In this document: piece by piece, positions 61,141 through 64,000 of the stretch
How the letters are laid out: every line of letters starts with the position of its first letter
Numbering within the stretch: the first letter of the stretch is position 1
Assembly: GCF_003576455.2 (NCBI RefSeq)
Contig: NZ_CP032869.1
Coordinates: 124,001 to 188,000, forward strand
From: Mucilaginibacter celer
Lineage (GTDB): Bacteria; Bacteroidota; Bacteroidia; Sphingobacteriales; Sphingobacteriaceae
Direction: 5' to 3'
Length of the DNA stretch: 64,000 bases
Made by a program: the position numbers and the translations under genes
Notes under the pieces: generated by a model
Databases searched by the model: none
Told to the model about the DNA's origin: nothing
What the model saw: only the letters and a program-made list of their open reading frames with translations

Positions 61141-63420
61141 ATGAAAAAAATAACTTTAGGCCTAATCAGTCTTTCAACCCTGATAATTACCACATCGGGC
61201 ACTTTAAAAACTAACCCCGACACCCCGCTTTATAAAGATAAAAAAGCCCCCGTTGCTGATAGAGTGGAAGACCTGCTGAAACGCATGACCCTGAAAGAAA
61301 AGGTTGAGCAACTGCAAAACCGCGCATCAGGCAGCGCCGACGAAATTGACCGGATATTTAAAGGCGAAAGCTACGGCTGCACCCACGAAATGAACCGCAG
61401 CGCCGCCGAATGTGCCGATATGTATCAAAAGCTGCAAACCTATATGCTTACCAAAACCCGGCTGGGCATCCCCATCCTTACCGCTGCCGAAGGCATTGAA
61501 GGCATCCTGCAAAACAACAGCACCATTTTTCCGCAGGAACTGGCTCAGGGTAGTACCTTTAACCCGGCACTCATCAACAGGATGACATCAGCCGCCGGCG
61601 ATGAGGCACAGGTGATGGGCATCCACCAGATTCTTTCTCCGGTACTGGATATTGCCCGCGAGTTGCGCTGGGGCAGGGTAGAAGAAACCTTTGGCGAAGA
61701 CCCATACCTCATTGCCGAAATGGGCGTGGCCTTTGTAAAGGGCTATCAAAAAAGCAGTATCACCTGTACGCCCAAGCATTTTATGGCCCACGGTTCGCCA
61801 TCGGGCGGGTTAAATTGCGCTAATGTAAGCGGCGGCGAGCGCGAGTTACGCAGCCTGTATATGTACCCTTTTAAAAGGGTGATTGCCGAAACCAATCCGC
61901 TTGCGGTAATGTCGTGCTATAGTTCGTACGATGGGGTAGCCATGTCCGGCTCTGCCTATTACATGACCGATATTTTGCGCGGCGAGCTGGGCTTTAAAGG
62001 CTATGTATATTCGGATTGGGGATCGGTAGATCGCCTGCAAACATTCCATCATGCTGTAGATTCGCAGGAAGATGCCGCCAAAATGGCCCTCATTGCCGGT
62101 ATCGACCTCGATATTGACGATGCCTATACCAAATTGGAAGGCTTGATTGCGAGCGGTAAATTGGATCTGAAATATATTGACCAGGCTGTGCGCCGGGTGT
62201 TAACGGTAAAATTTAACCTCGGCCTGTTTGAAAATCCATATGGCGACCCGGCTAAAGTTGCCAAAGTAGTACACAGCGCGGCCAATGTGGCTATGGCTAA
62301 GGAGGTCGCCGATGAAAGCGCCATTTTACTTAAAAACAACAATAATATCTTGCCCCTAAATCTCAGCAAATACAAATCGATAGCCGTAGTTGGACCCAAC
62401 AGTAATCAAACCATTTTTGGCGATTACGCCTGGACAGAGCGCAACCCTAAATTAGGCACAACCCTGCTGGCCGGTTTAAAAGAAGTGATAGGCAATAAAG
62501 CTATCACCCTAAACCAGGCCGAGGGCTGCGACTGGTGGAGCCAGGACAAAAGCCATATTGCCGAAGCTGTTAAAGCTGTTGAGCAAAGCGATATAGCCAT
62601 CGTGGCTATTGGCACCCGCAGCACTTTTTTGGGCCGTAGCCCAAAAAACTCAACCTCGGGCGAGGGTTTTGACCTTTCTTCGCTCGAGTTGCCGGGTGTG
62701 CAAATGGATTTGCTGAAAGCTATCAAAGCTACAGGTAAACCTATGGTGGTAATATTCATTGCAGGCAAGCCCCTGGCTATGCCATGGGTAAAAGATAATG
62801 CTGATGCCGTGCTGGTGCAATGGTATGGCGGCGAAAAACAAGGCCGTACTTTGGCCGATATCCTTACCGGGGTTGTTAATCCTTCGGGCCATTTAAATGT
62901 GTCGTTCCCGCGCAGTACCGGTAATAGCCCATCATTTTACAATCACTATGTAACCGACCGCAACGAACCTTTCGATCAGCCGGGAAGTCCCGAAGAACCT
63001 AAGGGGCATTATATTTTTGACAGGCCAGACCCGCTTTGGGCTTTTGGCGAAGGCATGAGCTACAGCAATTTTAAATATGTTAGCTGTACAGTGAAAGATT
63101 CGGTATTAAATGAAAACGGAACTATTAATGTAGAGGTCGAGATTGAAAATACCGGTAATCGTGATGGTAAGGAAGTTGTGCAGCTTTATGTACGCGATAA
63201 GGTAAGTTCGGTAGCTACGCCGGTGCAGCAGCTTAAGGCTTTTAAAAAAGAACTGATAAAAGCAGGAGCAAGGGTGAAAATTAACTTACACGTGCCGGTA
63301 TCTGAATTGGGATTGTATAATGATAGAATGAAATACGTGGTTGAACCCGGCGAGTTTGATATACAGGTAGGCGGTGCATCAAACCAGATAGTGTTTCATA
63401 AAACGGTTAGCGTGAAGTAA
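61141..63420 (+). CDS. Glycoside hydrolase family 3 beta-glucosidase-like enzyme
   Basis: A 759-residue exported protein (signal MKKITLGLISLSTLIITTSG). It has the full BglX-like architecture: N-terminal TIM barrel (about 45-370) with KHFMAHG and the catalytic nucleophile D292 in YSDWGSV; alpha/beta sandwich (about 385-610) with GEGFDLSSLELPG, whose Glu is in the usual place of the acid/base; and C-terminal fibronectin-III-like domain (about 665-750: VEIENTGNRDGKEVVQLYVRD). GH3 members release terminal beta-glucose, xylose or N-acetylglucosamine; the substrate is not fixed by sequence. Separated by repeats from the GH2 gene, so probably transcribed on its own. Confidence 0.95.
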   Translation: MKKITLGLISLSTLIITTSGTLKTNPDTPLYKDKKAPVADRVEDLLKRMTLKEKVEQLQNRASGSADEIDRIFKGESYGCTHEMNRSAAECADMYQKLQTYMLTKTRLGIPILTAAEGIEGILQNNSTIFPQELAQGSTFNPALINRMTSAAGDEAQVMGIHQILSPVLDIARELRWGRVEETFGEDPYLIAEMGVAFVKGYQKSSITCTPKHFMAHGSPSGGLNCANVSGGERELRSLYMYPFKRVIAETNPLAVMSCYSSYDGVAMSGSAYYMTDILRGELGFKGYVYSDWGSVDRLQTFHHAVDSQEDAAKMALIAGIDLDIDDAYTKLEGLIASGKLDLKYIDQAVRRVLTVKFNLGLFENPYGDPAKVAKVVHSAANVAMAKEVADESAILLKNNNNILPLNLSKYKSIAVVGPNSNQTIFGDYAWTERNPKLGTTLLAGLKEVIGNKAITLNQAEGCDWWSQDKSHIAEAVKAVEQSDIAIVAIGTRSTFLGRSPKNSTSGEGFDLSSLELPGVQMDLLKAIKATGKPMVVIFIAGKPLAMPWVKDNADAVLVQWYGGEKQGRTLADILTGVVNPSGHLNVSFPRSTGNSPSFYNHYVTDRNEPFDQPGSPEEPKGHYIFDRPDPLWAFGEGMSYSNFKYVSCTVKDSVLNENGTINVEVEIENTGNRDGKEVVQLYVRDKVSSVATPVQQLKAFKKELIKAGARVKINLHVPVSELGLYNDRMKYVVEPGEFDIQVGGASNQIVFHKTVSVK

Positions 63421-63452
63421 TAAGATCAGTTTAACAATTACCATCTTGTTAA

Positions 63453-63548
63453 TCCTGAATAGGTAAAAGCCGTGATCTCTGAAGGCGATATGACATCACG
63501 ATTTTGTCATCCTGAGTAAGTAAAAGCCGCGGCATCTGAAGGTGATAT
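63453..63548. repeat. Two direct repeats (TCCTGAATAGG... type)
   Basis: A ~39-bp sequence beginning TCCTGA and ending GAAGGCGATAT at 63453-63491 recurs with several changes at 63510-63548 (TCCTGAGTAAGTAAAAGCCG...). It lies just upstream of the tandem palindromes, in a 340-bp gap otherwise without genes. Confidence 0.6.
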
Positions 63549-63562
63549 AACATTTAACCTTT

Positions 63563-63745
63563 GTCATGGGTAGGAACGAAGCATCTTCTTCGCCCTGCAT
63601 AGCGGCCATGCTTATTGTAGAAGATGCTTCGTTCCTCAGCGTGACAACGTGTTTTTGAACATGCCATGGGCAGGAACGAAGGATCTTCTTAGCCCTGCAT
63701 AGCGGCCATGCTTGTTGCAGAAGATGCTTCGTTCCTCAGCATGAC
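63563..63745. repeat. Tandem pair of 83-bp palindromic repeats, family I
   Basis: Two copies, 63563-63645 and 63663-63745, exactly 100 bp apart. Each is a palindrome of AGGAACGAAGCATCTTCT / AGAAGATGCTTCGTTCCT arms around TAGCGGCCATGCTT. Copies differ at a few positions. The arms resemble the ...GGAACGAAGCAATC part of family A at 4617. Confidence 0.8.
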
Positions 63746-63760
63746 AACATGTTTCATTTT

Positions 63761-64000
63761 TTAGTGCGCCTTCCCAAAATTCTTTTCCCCGGCCACAATC
63801 GCTATATCCAAATTATTCTCATCGGGTGGCTTAGGGCATGAGTAACCGCCGGCAAAGGCACAGTAAGGATTGTAGGCCTTATTAAAGTCGATAACGATAC
63901 TGCCGTTTTTAATGTCTTTGGTGGTAAGGTCGATATAGCGGCCGCCTCCATAAGTTTCTTTCCCATTGGTAGTATCGTTAAAAGGCAAAAACAGGTAATT
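63761..64000 (-). CDS. DUF1684 protein, C-terminal part (5' end outside window)
   Basis: Open frame to the window end; stop codon TAA at 63763-63761 (minus strand). The 79 visible residues hold the C-terminal signature of DUF1684: FNDTTNGKETYGGGRYIDL, then a FNKAYNPYCAFAGGYSCPKPPDEN stretch and IVAGEKNFG. DUF1684 proteins are small (about 200 residues), often exported, and of unknown biochemical role. The start lies beyond base 64000; the TTG at 63988 is internal. Convergent to the GH3 gene. Confidence 0.85.
   Translation of the reverse strand, partial: NYLFLPFNDTTNGKETYGGGRYIDLTTKDIKNGSIVIDFNKAYNPYCAFAGGYSCPKPPDENNLDIAIVAGEKNFGKAH

Overview
The window looks like a chromosomal segment of a Bacteroidota bacterium of the Sphingobacteriaceae, most like Mucilaginibacter or Pedobacter. 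This rests on repeated SusC/SusD outer-membrane pairs with lipoproteins in tow, FecI/FecR sigma/anti-sigma switches, lipoprotein signals of the SC(K/R)K type, Bacteroidota-only DUF families, few Shine-Dalgarno sites, and many dispersed palindromic intergenic repeats. The genus is an inference. No rRNA, tRNA, CRISPR array or intact transposase was seen.

Layout. (1) 1-8077: the end of a polysaccharide utilisation locus (PUL): SusC 3' part, SusD, a DUF3823 lipoprotein and a large GH2 enzyme. (2) 8500-22032: a membrane-spanning Kelch/SARP-like regulator, an AraC regulator with an SDR oxidoreductase, a WG-repeat protein, a LytS/LytTR two-component pair, two secreted alpha/beta hydrolases of epoxide-hydrolase type, an Ohr/OsmC peroxidase, and a DUF1223 lipoprotein with a small secreted protein (55 aa, 21077-21244). 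(3) 22160-24040: an AT-rich relic island with an array of TGGAACA repeats, three small orphan genes and a fragment of an RHS-repeat toxin gene. (4) 24160-28668: a chimeric VIT/vWA-like protein that carries an internal SusC-type plug domain and a C-terminal DUF2135, then two small genes. (5) 28895-46271: an ECF sigma/FecR-controlled SusC/SusD locus with DUF4843 and PKD-like lipoproteins. It is followed by three predicted zinc metallopeptidases (basic-secretory-protein type, an HEMGH protein and an M16 protease) and two thiol-disulfide proteins, so it looks like a protein or peptide utilisation locus. (6) 46686-63420: a second ECF sigma/FecR/SusC/SusD PUL with DUF4959/5126/5000 and DUF4998/5013 surface lipoproteins, a GH2 exo-beta-glycosidase with a discoidin domain, and a GH3 beta-glucosidase. 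(7) The right edge holds tandem palindromes and a truncated DUF1684 gene.

How they work together. In loci 5 and 6 the SusC has an N-terminal STN domain. This fits trans-envelope signalling: ligand-loaded SusC contacts FecR, which frees the ECF sigma factor to transcribe the locus. In locus 6 the sigma and FecR genes are separated by about 770 bp that holds an orphan antitoxin-like gene and a 159-bp palindromic element.

The intergenic space is unusually rich in structured repeats of at least six families. Two almost identical 95-bp palindromes each lie just upstream of a GH2 gene. All functional calls come from reading the sequence; no database search was run.
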